A DNA stretch of 64,000 nt from Bacteroidales bacterium. GTDB lineage: Bacteria; Bacteroidota; Bacteroidia; Bacteroidales; GCA-2748055. The position numbers and the translations under genes were made by a program. Positions 17,613 through 27,048 of the stretch are shown piece by piece. The stretch spans positions 34,651-98,650 of the forward strand of contig JARGFM010000015.1 of assembly GCA_029210725.1 (NCBI GenBank). Direction: 5' to 3'. Every line of letters begins with the position of its first letter. Within the stretch, counting starts at the first letter, position 1. The notes below the pieces were generated by a model. That model did not search any database. It worked only from the letters and a program-made list of their open reading frames with translations, and was not told the DNA's origin.

Positions 17613-18053
17613 ATGAAAGAACCCCTGGTTATTGCTTCGGATCATGCCGGATACAACTTGAAGATGGACCTCATTAAGTATCTGGAGAATAAGGGTTATG
17701 AGTTAATGGATTTAGGAACAAATTCTGCAGAAGCGGTGAATTATCCGGATTTCGGACACCCCCTGGCTGAAGCCGTCGAATCCGGCAGGTTTAGCAGGGG
17801 AATCTCTCTCTGCGGAAGCGGGAACGGCATCAATATGGTCACGAATAAGCACCCGGGAATCCGCGGGGCCTTGTGTTGGAACAGAGAAATATCCCGGATG
17901 GCCAGGATGCATAATGATGCAAATATCTGCTCTTTACCTGCCAGATATATTGATCTGGAGACAGCTAAGGATATCTTGGATGCCTTTCTCAACACAGAGT
18001 ATGAAGGAGGGCGGCATGATATCAGAATCAATAACATACCCATCCAAAAATAA
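17613..18053 (+). CDS. rpiB: Ribose-5-phosphate isomerase B
   Basis: Interconverts ribose 5-phosphate and ribulose 5-phosphate in the pentose phosphate pathway. 146 residues with the RpiB signature ASDHAGYNLK near the N terminus, GTNSAEAVNYPDF, the active-site CGSGNGINM and HNDANI. It may also act on allose phosphate, as some RpiB proteins do. Followed after three bases by the Rrf2 regulator gene, so the two are probably co-transcribed. Confidence 0.95.
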   Translation: MKEPLVIASDHAGYNLKMDLIKYLENKGYELMDLGTNSAEAVNYPDFGHPLAEAVESGRFSRGISLCGSGNGINMVTNKHPGIRGALCWNREISRMARMHNDANICSLPARYIDLETAKDILDAFLNTEYEGGRHDIRINNIPIQK

Positions 18054-18056
18054 CGA

Positions 18057-18488
18057 ATGTTATCCAATACAAGCAAGTATGCTATCAGGGCTCTGATCTA
18101 TCTGGAACTCTATTCTTCTCCTGAGAATAAACAGGGGATCAAAGTAATTTCTGGCCAACTGTATATTCCTTCTCCCTTTTTAGGGAAGATTTTGCAGCTT
18201 CTTGTGAAACAGCAACTGCTGGAATCTGTGAAGGGACCGCATGGTGGCTTTTATTTAAGGAAACCGGCCATGGATATCTCTGTCATGGAAGTTATAGAGC
18301 TGATGGAGGGCAAGGAGCCATTTGATAGTTGCGTCATACGAACCACTCCCTGCGATTTGAACAATCCCTGCAGCATGCATAAGAAACTAGCCCCGATCAG
18401 ACACGAACTTAAAGCGCTCTTTACTACTGAAACTATAGCCGATCTGGTGTCGGAATTCAGGGAGGGAAGAGAGAAAATCAGGATTTAA
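18057..18488 (+). CDS. Rrf2 family transcriptional regulator with Cys triad
   Basis: 143 residues. An N-terminal winged helix (MLSNTSKYAIRALIYLEL, then PSPFLGKILQLLVKQQLL and the wing VKGPHGGFYL) matches Rrf2/IscR/NsrR proteins. Residues near 99-112 carry three cysteines spaced C-x6-C-x5-C (SCVIRTTPCDLNNPC), close to the Fe-S-binding C-x5-C-x5-C of IscR, so it probably senses redox, Fe-S or NO. It overlaps the convergent VanZ gene by 11 bases at its 3' end. Targets unknown. Confidence 0.88.
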   Translation: MLSNTSKYAIRALIYLELYSSPENKQGIKVISGQLYIPSPFLGKILQLLVKQQLLESVKGPHGGFYLRKPAMDISVMEVIELMEGKEPFDSCVIRTTPCDLNNPCSMHKKLAPIRHELKALFTTETIADLVSEFREGREKIRI

Positions 18489-18870
18489 GAAATCGAAACC
18501 ACCGGAATTTCCCCCAAAGCCTGTAAGCCAGATAGCCTGCAATGAGCCCTCCCAGATTGGCCAGTAAATCGGTCCATTCTCCCCCACGGGAGGCGATCAG
18601 AGTTGCCTGTAAAATTTCGATGAGTGCACTGAGTAAAAAAATGCCCATCACAATAAACAGGTGGTTTCCAAAGCAATGACTTTTACAACGATTCTCCATC
18701 AATGCGATAAAGCCGAGAGGGGAATACATGGAAAAATGAATCAGCTTATCCAGGTAGGGGATTGAAAACAGGGGGCTGTATGGAAGACTACTACCGGGAA
18801 TCAGGCTCATCATAGCAATCAGAATGGCCAGGAGGATGGAAAATTTATATTGGAACACGTACCTTAGCAT
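18478..18870 (-). CDS. VanZ family membrane protein
   Basis: 130 residues with four predicted membrane helices. The VanZ-like pattern DKLIHFSMYSPLGF followed by EILQ...RGGEWTDLLANLGG and a final LIAGYLAYRL is clear. VanZ of enterococci gives low teicoplanin resistance; the role of the common single-domain bacterial versions is not known. Convergent with the Rrf2 gene. Confidence 0.87.
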   Translation of the reverse strand: MLRYVFQYKFSILLAILIAMMSLIPGSSLPYSPLFSIPYLDKLIHFSMYSPLGFIALMENRCKSHCFGNHLFIVMGIFLLSALIEILQATLIASRGGEWTDLLANLGGLIAGYLAYRLWGKFRWFRFLKS

Positions 18871-18894
18871 ATCCGGAAGGCAAAGATCAGTTTA

Positions 18895-18902
18895 CAAAAG
18901 TA
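18895..18902 (-). promoter_or_regulatory. -7 element for the VanZ gene
   Basis: Minus strand reads TACTTTTG (TAnnTTTG), 24 bases upstream of the VanZ ATG and within the divergent spacer shared with the GT-NAGPA gene. Confidence 0.45.
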
Positions 18903-18918
18903 GGATAATTAATCTGTA

Positions 18919-21900
18919 ATGAAAGTAGTCGAACTGCTTGCAAAACTACGCGGAGAGAAAATAGAGAACTGGTTTGACCTGGGACTTTTTCTGGATCGGA
19001 TCAAAGAGGAGCGGGGCTATCCACCCATTCGCCTGCCGGGGGCCTACGATGAATTCAAAGAGGTTTGCAGATCCGGGGGAGTGGCCTTTCTTACCTTTCA
19101 TTATATGGTTGATGGCGTCACCACAGAGGTAGATAAATATGCTGCATTAATGAAGCGTAATATACCAGGTACTCCCATTCATTATATTGCCGGCAGGATC
19201 CATTCCCAAACAGCCCCTTTCATCCAGAACGAATACAGGAAGAAGATAATTCCGGAGCTATCCGGTTTTGATGAGTGGGAACTCTATAAGGACTTCTTTT
19301 TTAAGAAACTGGAAAGAGGAGGACCTGCCTATAATGAACTTATCCGGAAGTTTTGGATACAAACTCTGGACATAGTGCATAAACTGGGTGAATATATTGA
19401 GGAACAGGGAATCAGCCTGCTCTATATCATTAATGTATGTTCTAATCCCGGAAATGTAGCCTATGCCCTGGCCCTGGTGTTGCTGTCTGAATTTTTGAAA
19501 ATACCGGCGATTAATAACAATCACGATTTTTACTGGGAGGGAGGGATGTGCCTGACCGACAGGGAGAAGAAGGGAACCAGGCCGGGTCCCCGTGATTTCT
19601 TTTTTACCAACTGTCATCTGGGAGAGGTTTTCTCGATCATAGAAACCCTGTATCCCTGGCAGTCCCGCACCTGGATGCAGGTAAATATTAACAGAGAACA
19701 ATCCGAACACCTGGTGAAGCTAAACGGGCACAACCCGGCCAATGTCATGGAAATAGGCACAGCAGTGGACACCACTCTTTATACCAAAACAGATAAACGA
19801 AAAAACATCAACACCTTTTTGCAGCTGGAGAAAATTCTTTCGAGGTATACCGAAAGCCTGATCAGTTATTCGGTTGAGGATGTTTTGTCGGAGGGACTGG
19901 TATCCGGGAAGAATCCCAGACCTGTTCTGATCGGGGAGCGCACAAAGCCGGTGGAAGCTTTTATTGGAGAGAACATTATTCTCCTGCAACCCACGAGAAT
20001 TTTATCCAGGAAAAGAATAGAAAGTTCCTTTAACCTTTTTCTCAAGATGTTTCAGGAGGAGGATATGAAATTACGGTTCCGGCTGACCTCTCATTTGAAG
20101 ATAACCCTGCTTATCACAGGTCCCGTTGCCGCAGGACACTTTGCATATTTTACAAAATTGATTGAGAGATTCAGGGACCTTCTGAATGAAGTTATTCCTG
20201 AATTGAGACAGCGGGTTTACCTGGCGTTTTTGTTTGGAGAGACCGACCGGGAAAGCTTCAAAGAGCGATATGAGAATCCCATCGGCATTGCAGAGCTTTA
20301 TAATATTTCCTCGCTGGTGCTGTTGCCCAGCAAAACAGAAGGGCGGGGATTGCCAATTATTGAGGCGACAGCCTGCGGAACCCCCATTTTCTGCAGGCGA
20401 TATGAACCCGAACAGGTTTTTTCGGAAGTGATTGGAGAACACCTTGGTGAGAGGGAGCGTTTAAAAGTGCTGGAATTTAAGGGGAAAAGAATATCAAAAA
20501 GCATGGTCAGGAAGATCACAGACAGAATTTTTTTCCCACACCGCTATACCGATGAAATCAGGCACAACCAGAAAGTGGTAATGAAGAGGTACAGCCTGGA
20601 AGCGCTTAACGGGAACCTGCACCAGATCCTGCTTCGTCTTTTTGCCCAGCTTCGTCAGCAAAAAACAGTCCTGAGAAATGTAAAGGAAAGCCTGGATGAT
20701 TACAGGGAAATGGTAAGTTTCAGCGATGAGAACCTGGAAGCCTTACTGGACAACAGGAACAGGCAGTATCTTCCCGGCTATTCGAAGCTTTCATTTATGT
20801 TTATGCTGAAATCACTGATTGATCCCAGTTTTTTCAGGATAGAACAACAGAGGATCCGGGGAATGTCCTTTCATTTTTCCCGGGCCATAGTCACTGAGGA
20901 TCCCGATTCGGAATATATTCCCGGGAAGATTATTAACCAGTTTTATAATGCGGTGGAGACGCTTTTCGAATACCGGGAGGGAAGCAATTCCATACAGCAC
21001 GATCATTCCATGTCGTACCGGCACCGGAATAACTATCACTATCCCTATCAGGACTTCACCTTCCAGGAGTTAACCGGATTAATTAATTTGCTTTACATCC
21101 GTATTGTTCAACCGGTACCCCGCAATAAGATAGACCTGAGCCCGCAGTTTTTTACAGACTGGAACCTGGCTCTGATGCAGCTGACAGGAAGCTCGCACCT
21201 GGCTATTGACAACAGGAAACGATTAATAGAAAGGCTCAGGCAAAACCGGCCCATTGCCTACTTTCCCGGGGCTTATATTATGTATGAACTGGAGTTTTTT
21301 GCCTTGCAGTCGATCCGTTCCCGACTGCATCTCCCCCTGGAGACGATGATCAGCAGGCAGATGCTGGAGAAGGAAGCGGCATTTTTGCAAGCGGTCTATA
21401 TATTTGCCCAGGAAAAAAAACTTGGGAAACAACTTAATAAAGATGAAATCACCGATTATATCATACAGGGAGTTTCGGAAGAGTTGAAATTGCTGTATGA
21501 GTTTAAGGTGATTCAGATCATTCGCACCAAACAGGTATGTGTGGGTATCCATTTTCCTCAACTGGGGAAAGAGGCATTGAAAGTATTACGAAAGATCAGG
21601 GATCAAAACGGCTATATCCTTACCAATCGAAGCAATGCTTCTATGACGACCGACCTGGTCGATATGGACCGTTTTCATATTGGCAAGGTTTCCAATGAGT
21701 TTACCGCTCATATGATGGGTATCCCGGTTTCCAGCGGATATATTCAATTTGTGCCGGCAGGGCTCAGGTCCACTTTGTCATATCCGGCTCCTGTTCAGAC
21801 ATCAAAGGAGTTTGACCAGGGAATGAAGAGCGAGCTCTATAAAGAGCTTGTGAAAGAACTGGGAGAGGAAAGGGTATTGGCCAATATCAAAGAAGATGCC

Positions 21901-23076
21901 GTGTTTAACGGAAGCCCGTTGAAGCATGTGCTTTCGGGGATGCGAGGTCAGGGATCAAAAAATAAAGCATTGGTTTATGAATTTTTCAACGGTCTTTTCG
22001 TCGATGGCTTGCCTTACAGCGGGGCCATAGCCAGGCTGAATCTTAAACACAGTCCCTGGGACTTTGCGGCTGTCTCCTCCGTTGATCAGCCCAGGTCGGT
22101 TAGCCAGTTTGCAGAGGCATTTTGTAAACAAAGTGGTCATCAGGCCCGGATTGCCTGGAATGGAGGTTATATCTTGAATGCAGAGCTGGTTGGAAAACTC
22201 GGGCTGCCCGAAACCTATATCGGTGCTCCTCTGGGGCTGCTGATAAGCGAAGGAATAGTAAGATCAGTCCCCCTCTTTAATAAACCTGCACTCCTGATTT
22301 ACAAGGATGGTTCCGTAGATATCAGGCGGGTAAATAGCAGCGGGGGATTCAAGGTTTTTTGCAGAGGGAACGAGATTGTCTTCAGTAGCCGGGATTATAA
22401 CAGGGCAGGGAACAGCATAAGGCATGCTTATTATGACCTGCTTTATCCGGATGAAATGATCCAGGGCGGAGGCAGAACCATTATCCGGCTCTCCGGGAAT
22501 GAGGTGAAAGAGGTGTTGCAAACCAGGGAAGGAGAACAGGTACGCCATATTCCGGTGGGACTTACCCTGGCCCTGAAGCCTTTCGAAATACCGGAAGATT
22601 TACAAGCAGGTGAGTTTATGGATCTGAAAATTCCCGGCATGGAAGAGGTCATGCACGCGGTTGAGGCCGGACCTATGTTGCTGGACCGCGGCAGCTGTGT
22701 TATTGATATGGAGCTTGAGGGGTGGAATAGCAATAACTCCATTCGCACACAGGCTGCCAGACTGGATTATACGAATATGCGCGGACCCAAGATAGCCGTA
22801 GGAATTAATCGGAAACATGAACTCGCGGTGCTGACCATAAACGGAAGAATCAGGGAGTCAGTCGGGGCGACTCACCACGATATGGCGGAAATACTTCTCA
22901 AACACGGGATGGAAAAGGCCATGGGTTTTGATCCCGGCGGAAGCAGCACCCTGGTGGTGGGCACTGATACTTTGAATATTTCCCCATATAACAGCGAGTA
23001 TGAGCAGGACGTTTATGCGCTCCCCCCGGAGCCCAGAGCGGTTTCCAATGCCATAATCGGATTTATCAGGGAGTAG
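18919..23076 (+). CDS. Fusion protein: GT4-type glycosyltransferase + phosphodiester glycosidase (NAGPA) domain
   Basis: 1385 residues, no signal peptide. Residues about 30-580 are a GT-B glycosyltransferase: an N-terminal half like that of the neighbouring GT4 gene (MVDGVTTEVDKYAAL; NNNHDFYWEGG) and the donor-site motif LLPSKTEGRGLPIIEA near 470-485. Residues about 580-1000 are mostly helical and unrecognised. Residues about 1040-1385 look like a NAGPA/DUF2233 domain: WNGGYIL near 1080, EAGPMLLDRG near 1250, GATHHDMAEILLKHG and FDPGGSSTLVV near 1340. NAGPA enzymes remove sugars from phosphodiester linkages and are usually exported; a cytoplasmic fusion to a transferase is unusual. The sugar substrates are unknown. 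hemW follows after two bases. Confidence 0.8.
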   Translation: MKVVELLAKLRGEKIENWFDLGLFLDRIKEERGYPPIRLPGAYDEFKEVCRSGGVAFLTFHYMVDGVTTEVDKYAALMKRNIPGTPIHYIAGRIHSQTAPFIQNEYRKKIIPELSGFDEWELYKDFFFKKLERGGPAYNELIRKFWIQTLDIVHKLGEYIEEQGISLLYIINVCSNPGNVAYALALVLLSEFLKIPAINNNHDFYWEGGMCLTDREKKGTRPGPRDFFFTNCHLGEVFSIIETLYPWQSRTWMQVNINREQSEHLVKLNGHNPANVMEIGTAVDTTLYTKTDKRKNINTFLQLEKILSRYTESLISYSVEDVLSEGLVSGKNPRPVLIGERTKPVEAFIGENIILLQPTRILSRKRIESSFNLFLKMFQEEDMKLRFRLTSHLKITLLITGPVAAGHFAYFTKLIERFRDLLNEVIPELRQRVYLAFLFGETDRESFKERYENPIGIAELYNISSLVLLPSKTEGRGLPIIEATACGTPIFCRRYEPEQVFSEVIGEHLGERERLKVLEFKGKRISKSMVRKITDRIFFPHRYTDEIRHNQKVVMKRYSLEALNGNLHQILLRLFAQLRQQKTVLRNVKESLDDYREMVSFSDENLEALLDNRNRQYLPGYSKLSFMFMLKSLIDPSFFRIEQQRIRGMSFHFSRAIVTEDPDSEYIPGKIINQFYNAVETLFEYREGSNSIQHDHSMSYRHRNNYHYPYQDFTFQELTGLINLLYIRIVQPVPRNKIDLSPQFFTDWNLALMQLTGSSHLAIDNRKRLIERLRQNRPIAYFPGAYIMYELEFFALQSIRSRLHLPLETMISRQMLEKEAAFLQAVYIFAQEKKLGKQLNKDEITDYIIQGVSEELKLLYEFKVIQIIRTKQVCVGIHFPQLGKEALKVLRKIRDQNGYILTNRSNASMTTDLVDMDRFHIGKVSNEFTAHMMGIPVSSGYIQFVPAGLRSTLSYPAPVQTSKEFDQGMKSELYKELVKELGEERVLANIKEDAVFNGSPLKHVLSGMRGQGSKNKALVYEFFNGLFVDGLPYSGAIARLNLKHSPWDFAAVSSVDQPRSVSQFAEAFCKQSGHQARIAWNGGYILNAELVGKLGLPETYIGAPLGLLISEGIVRSVPLFNKPALLIYKDGSVDIRRVNSSGGFKVFCRGNEIVFSSRDYNRAGNSIRHAYYDLLYPDEMIQGGGRTIIRLSGNEVKEVLQTREGEQVRHIPVGLTLALKPFEIPEDLQAGEFMDLKIPGMEEVMHAVEAGPMLLDRGSCVIDMELEGWNSNNSIRTQAARLDYTNMRGPKIAVGINRKHELAVLTINGRIRESVGATHHDMAEILLKHGMEKAMGFDPGGSSTLVVGTDTLNISPYNSEYEQDVYALPPEPRAVSNAIIGFIRE

Positions 23077-23078
23077 GC

Positions 23079-24206
23079 ATGCAAGGGATTTATATCCATA
23101 TACCCTTTTGCCGGAAAGCCTGCAGGTATTGTGACTTCTTTTTTACGGTGAGCCTGCAGTACCTGGACCGCTTTGTAGAAGCCCTGGTGCAAGAGATCCA
23201 ACAAAAGGGAGAAGCAAATCCGGGCCGCACCCTGGAAACACTCTACCTCGGCGGAGGAACTCCATCGCTCTTGTCGCCTGTTCAGCTGGAAAAAATTGTG
23301 GATACCATTGGCAGGTACTTTACTTTTGTGAAGGATCCGGAATGGACCATGGAATGTAATCCGGATGATCTGGATCAGATTACCTTAAACAGGTTGTACC
23401 AGATGGGTTTTAACCGCCTGAGTATTGGAATCCAGTCGTTTCACCAGAAAGATCTGGAGATCATGCGGCGCTCCCATCATGCCGGGCAGGCCGAAGAAGC
23501 GGTCAAACGGGCTGCCGGTTGCGGATTTAAAAACCTGACCATGGATCTGATCTATGGAGTTCCGGGTCTGTCCACCGCCGGGTGGGAAGACAATATTTCA
23601 CGGGCACTCTCTTTACCTGTAAACCATCTTTCCGCCTACCACCTGAGTTTTGAGCCGGGTACTGTATTCGATCACTGGAGGAAGAATGGAAAACTGATCC
23701 CGGTGCCTGAGGAGGAAAGTGTAATACAGTACAGGATTCTGAGAGAAAGTCTGCTTTCTGCAGAATTTGAACATTATGAGCTTTCCAGCTTTGGCAGAAG
23801 CGGATACTTTTCGAAACACAACATGCTCTACTGGTCGGGACGGCCCTACCTGGGGCTTGGTCCCTCGGCTCACTCCTATGATGGTGAGCGGCGGAGCTGG
23901 AACACCTCCTCCTTAAAAGAATACATGGAGCGTGTTTTTTCCGGAGGCAAAAAGGACGAGACAGAACATCTGACAGGGACTGAAAAATATCACGATTATT
24001 TGATTACTTCACTGAGAACCAAATGGGGGGCCGATCCCGTTCACCTTGAACTAGTTTTTGGTCTGGAGTACAGGCTGCATTTTGAACAGCAGGCTCAGGC
24101 TTTTCTTCGTTCAGGAAGCATGATAAAAACAGACGGAAAAGTGGCCATTGATCCGGATCAGTGGCTGATAACTGATCATATACTGCGGAAGCTGTTTATG
24201 GACTAA
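23079..24206 (+). CDS. hemW: Radical SAM heme chaperone HemW (HemN-like)
   Basis: 375 residues. It begins IYIHIPFCRKACRYCDF, the CxxxCxxC radical-SAM site with the extra HemW-type Cys spacing, then GGGTPSLLS, GVQSF-like IGIQSF and the HemW_C region (LGLGPSAHSY). It lacks the N-terminal extension of true coproporphyrinogen dehydrogenase HemN, so HemW, a heme-insertion chaperone, is the better name; many databases call it 'coproporphyrinogen III oxidase'. Two bases after the fusion gene; its 3' end overlaps the convergent glycosyltransferase by four bases. Confidence 0.92.
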   Translation: MQGIYIHIPFCRKACRYCDFFFTVSLQYLDRFVEALVQEIQQKGEANPGRTLETLYLGGGTPSLLSPVQLEKIVDTIGRYFTFVKDPEWTMECNPDDLDQITLNRLYQMGFNRLSIGIQSFHQKDLEIMRRSHHAGQAEEAVKRAAGCGFKNLTMDLIYGVPGLSTAGWEDNISRALSLPVNHLSAYHLSFEPGTVFDHWRKNGKLIPVPEEESVIQYRILRESLLSAEFEHYELSSFGRSGYFSKHNMLYWSGRPYLGLGPSAHSYDGERRSWNTSSLKEYMERVFSGGKKDETEHLTGTEKYHDYLITSLRTKWGADPVHLELVFGLEYRLHFEQQAQAFLRSGSMIKTDGKVAIDPDQWLITDHILRKLFMD

Positions 24207-25498
24207 GATTCTGCAGATACCAGGGCCCTTCGGATCAGCCGGTTAAGTTTTCCCCTGAGAGTGTCATAACTGAACTCTTTCTTACCCAGCTTGAAATTAT
24301 AATCAGCAATTTCTTCGGCAAGGGTGGGATTGTAGATTATTTCCGCCATTTCACCGACGGCTTCACGGGTAAGTTCTCCATTCTCAATCATAACAGTTTT
24401 AAAACCCTTACTACCAATATCGGGCAGATAAACCGGTTTGTAGTTGTTTACAAAAACAGGTCGTCTGGCTAAAACAGCTTCCACAAAGGCATTCCCAAAA
24501 CCCTCATAAGTACTGAAATAGGTACAGGCAGTGGCCTTGGCATAGGCGTCGGAGAGAGAAAAGCGCAGCTCTCCGGCTCCATTGGAGAGACCTTTGTTAT
24601 GAAACAGGTGGAAGGCAAAACCAAATTGTTCACCCAGCTTAAGTTCGTGTATCAGGTTTACCAGTTCGTTGTAATAGGCACTTCCTGCATCATCTGCGTA
24701 ATTGCCGGTAATGATCAACTTGATTTTTTTGTCATTCAGTTCATGGATGAGGCGAATGGCAGTCTCAATCCCCTTGCGCCTGACAATACGGGTAATCTGA
24801 AACAGGAAAATATCTGTTTTCCTAAATCCCAGATGTTCGGCCAGGTTCTCATTTTTCTTTGTATGCAGCCCGAAAGGCTGATCAAAATTCATCACATTCG
24901 GCACGATGATTGCTTCACGCCCAAAACGCTCCTGCAAAGTATTGGCAGCATGACTGTTAATTACTGCATGGACCGAATTGGGAGCTCTGAGAGGAAATAC
25001 ATCCGAAATAAAATCATTAATTTCCCTGTGTGGCGATAAGTACCTGTCGCCACGCTCCCAGGCAAAATCATGATCGTGAGTAATGGTAGGTATCCCGGTT
25101 TTATGCACCGCTTTATTGATGGCCATTCCCATCTCCAGGTGGGAGGGAAGAGCAGAAGCATTTTCAGAAATGAGCAATTCGATATGTTGTTCCTGTATCC
25201 AGCGAATAATTTTTTTATAGATCACCTTTGAATAAAGATTCAGGTGCTCGATGAGCTCTTCCGGATTGGTTTCAGGATAGAAGAAAGCTTTTTTCTGACT
25301 CCAGAAACTTTCGGGAGAGAAGAAGGACATTTCAGGAACCAGCGTTTCAGTATCCGGGTTCATAGGGCGTTCCTGGTACTGTCCGGAAAGAGTAAAAACC
25401 TTGTGGCCCATGCTTTTCAGGACCTCGATCCATTTTTCCGTTTCCAGAGCGACACCATCCACGCCACCAATTCGCCCGATGATAACACCAATATGCAT
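24203..25498 (-). CDS. Family 4 glycosyltransferase
   Basis: 431 residues in a GT-B fold. N terminus MHIGVIIGRIGGVDGVALE, acceptor-side motif THDHDFAWERGDRYL, donor-side region FQITRIVRRKGIETAI, and the EX7E-like FSTYEGFGNAFVEAVLARRP. Its N-terminal half resembles that of the GT-NAGPA fusion across the hemW gene, so the two are probably paralogues using similar acceptors. Donor and acceptor cannot be read from sequence. It is the last gene of the long minus-strand run that starts at lgt, 15 bases after the coiled-coil gene. Confidence 0.87.
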   Translation of the reverse strand: MHIGVIIGRIGGVDGVALETEKWIEVLKSMGHKVFTLSGQYQERPMNPDTETLVPEMSFFSPESFWSQKKAFFYPETNPEELIEHLNLYSKVIYKKIIRWIQEQHIELLISENASALPSHLEMGMAINKAVHKTGIPTITHDHDFAWERGDRYLSPHREINDFISDVFPLRAPNSVHAVINSHAANTLQERFGREAIIVPNVMNFDQPFGLHTKKNENLAEHLGFRKTDIFLFQITRIVRRKGIETAIRLIHELNDKKIKLIITGNYADDAGSAYYNELVNLIHELKLGEQFGFAFHLFHNKGLSNGAGELRFSLSDAYAKATACTYFSTYEGFGNAFVEAVLARRPVFVNNYKPVYLPDIGSKGFKTVMIENGELTREAVGEMAEIIYNPTLAEEIADYNFKLGKKEFSYDTLRGKLNRLIRRALVSAES

Positions 25499-25513
25499 GC
25501 CGGGGCAGGAGTT

Positions 25514-26401
25514 TTACTTCAGGACAAAGGAAGATTGGCCGATCATTTTATCTTCCGAGTAGAGCTCAACGGTATGTTCACCCGGTACAATCTCCCCATC
25601 ATTGTTCCAGAAGATAGAGACAGGCAGATCCTCATTTTCGTAGTTGATAAGCCTGGAAGCAGAGGCCGGAATCTGTTCGCCTTTGAATTCAATCATTTCC
25701 AGTCCGGGAGATCCCAGAACCACCTGATCGGGCCTGATAATTCTCAGATAGATGTTTTTTTCTCCTGCGGGAGTCACCTTGTTGGCTCTGAGGACAAAGT
25801 CCACCCTGACCTTAACAGCAGTCCGGATGCGTTCGGTGTTCTTGTCACGTTTATTTAGCAAAACCAGGCCGATTTGTGATGCCTGAAGCGTGGTAGCCAG
25901 ATCCTTGATCTCTTCCAGCTGGGATTTATCTTTTTCAAGCTGTTCCTTTTCCGTGGTCAGGCGCAGTTCGGTATTACGCAGCTGCTTATTCATGGCCAAT
26001 AACTCCTGGTTTTGCATATTCAGAGAGTCGATCTGAACGATATAACTCCGTAAAACAGAGCGGAGGGTCTCCATCTCTTTACGGTACATACGGATCTTGT
26101 AGGCATCTTCTGCCTTAAGAGAGATAAGCTTATCAATTTTCTCCTGCTGTTGCTGCATCTCCAGCTGCATCTCCAGATTATTGGTTTCAAGGGTATCATA
26201 CCTGAAATAGATATTGCGCAACTCACCCTCCAGAGAATCTTTCTCCATACGAAAGAATTCTGTTTTTTCAGCCAGATCTGCAGAAACCAGGTTCAGATTT
26301 TTCCGCGTATCCAGAAGCATATATACGGCAATACCCAGAATAACAACCAGTAATCCGAGTACTCCGTAGAGTGCATTTACATTGGTTTTCTTTTCAGCCA
26401 T
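25514..26401 (-). CDS. Membrane-anchored coiled-coil protein
   Basis: 295 residues: a single membrane helix near the N terminus (about 12-32), a long coiled coil (about 35-180, many Gln/Glu/Leu heptads) and a C-terminal beta-rich domain (about 185-295, ending MIGQSSFVLK). I do not recognise a named family; similar proteins occur in Bacteroidota next to envelope genes. The topology suggests an inner-membrane anchor with a periplasmic rod and head. It follows the LuxR-type regulator gene by about 30 bases. Confidence 0.7.
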   Translation of the reverse strand: MAEKKTNVNALYGVLGLLVVILGIAVYMLLDTRKNLNLVSADLAEKTEFFRMEKDSLEGELRNIYFRYDTLETNNLEMQLEMQQQQEKIDKLISLKAEDAYKIRMYRKEMETLRSVLRSYIVQIDSLNMQNQELLAMNKQLRNTELRLTTEKEQLEKDKSQLEEIKDLATTLQASQIGLVLLNKRDKNTERIRTAVKVRVDFVLRANKVTPAGEKNIYLRIIRPDQVVLGSPGLEMIEFKGEQIPASASRLINYENEDLPVSIFWNNDGEIVPGEHTVELYSEDKMIGQSSFVLK

Positions 26402-26433
26402 GACGGATGGTTTAGTTTTTACAAATATAAGAA

Positions 26434-27048
26434 TTACTTAGCAGGTAAGGAGCTTACCTCTTCGATGGTGATAATGTTATTCACAATGGCATAGACAGTT
26501 AGTCCGGAGACAGATTTAATACCCAGTTTGCTGGTAATATTTTTCCGGTGGGTCATAACGGTATGGGCAGACAGAAACAGCTTTTCAGCGATTTGCCGGT
26601 TTGTGAGCCCCGTGGAGACCAGCCTGACAATGGTTATTTCGCGTGACGACAGTTTCATGGAATGAATCCCGTCTTCCCCGTCCCCTCCCTGGTCGATAAG
26701 TCCCCGGATTTTTGCGATCAAACTCTCTTTATTCTCCAGGAGATGGATGGAAGCCGGAACTCCCTGTACATGCTTTTTTGTAGAAGGCTCCTCTGTGTGG
26801 GGCTCTTCCAGCAAAATGGTTTTTTCGAGTAATTCAGGTTTTGAAATAAAAAGATCGGTCCACATCGTAAAAGCAGTCTGGGAGATAATCATAAAGTCCA
26901 CGGAGTGATTCTCCAGAAAGGCCGGGAAAGGATCAGATGAGCCAAACTCTTTCAGTACTCTGATCCCCTGAATCCGGTTCAGCATAGAGACCACTCCTTT
27001 TCGAAGCAGGTAAGAATCAACAACCAGTATGAAACTTGAAATCCTCAT
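26434..27048 (-). CDS. LuxR-type regulator with degenerate receiver domain
   Basis: 204 residues. The C-terminal 65 residues are a LuxR/NarL helix-turn-helix (LSSREITIVRLVSTGLTNRQ and the recognition part FLSAHTVMTHRKNITSKLG). The N-terminal 120 residues have the size of a receiver domain (start ILVVDSYLLRKGV), but the position of the phospho-acceptor Asp reads SVDFMIISQTAF, without the usual Asp, so phosphorylation is unlikely. It overlaps the hemerythrin gene by four bases (ATGA); the hemerythrin protein may provide its signal. Confidence 0.85.
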   Translation of the reverse strand: MRISSFILVVDSYLLRKGVVSMLNRIQGIRVLKEFGSSDPFPAFLENHSVDFMIISQTAFTMWTDLFISKPELLEKTILLEEPHTEEPSTKKHVQGVPASIHLLENKESLIAKIRGLIDQGGDGEDGIHSMKLSSREITIVRLVSTGLTNRQIAEKLFLSAHTVMTHRKNITSKLGIKSVSGLTVYAIVNNIITIEEVSSLPAK

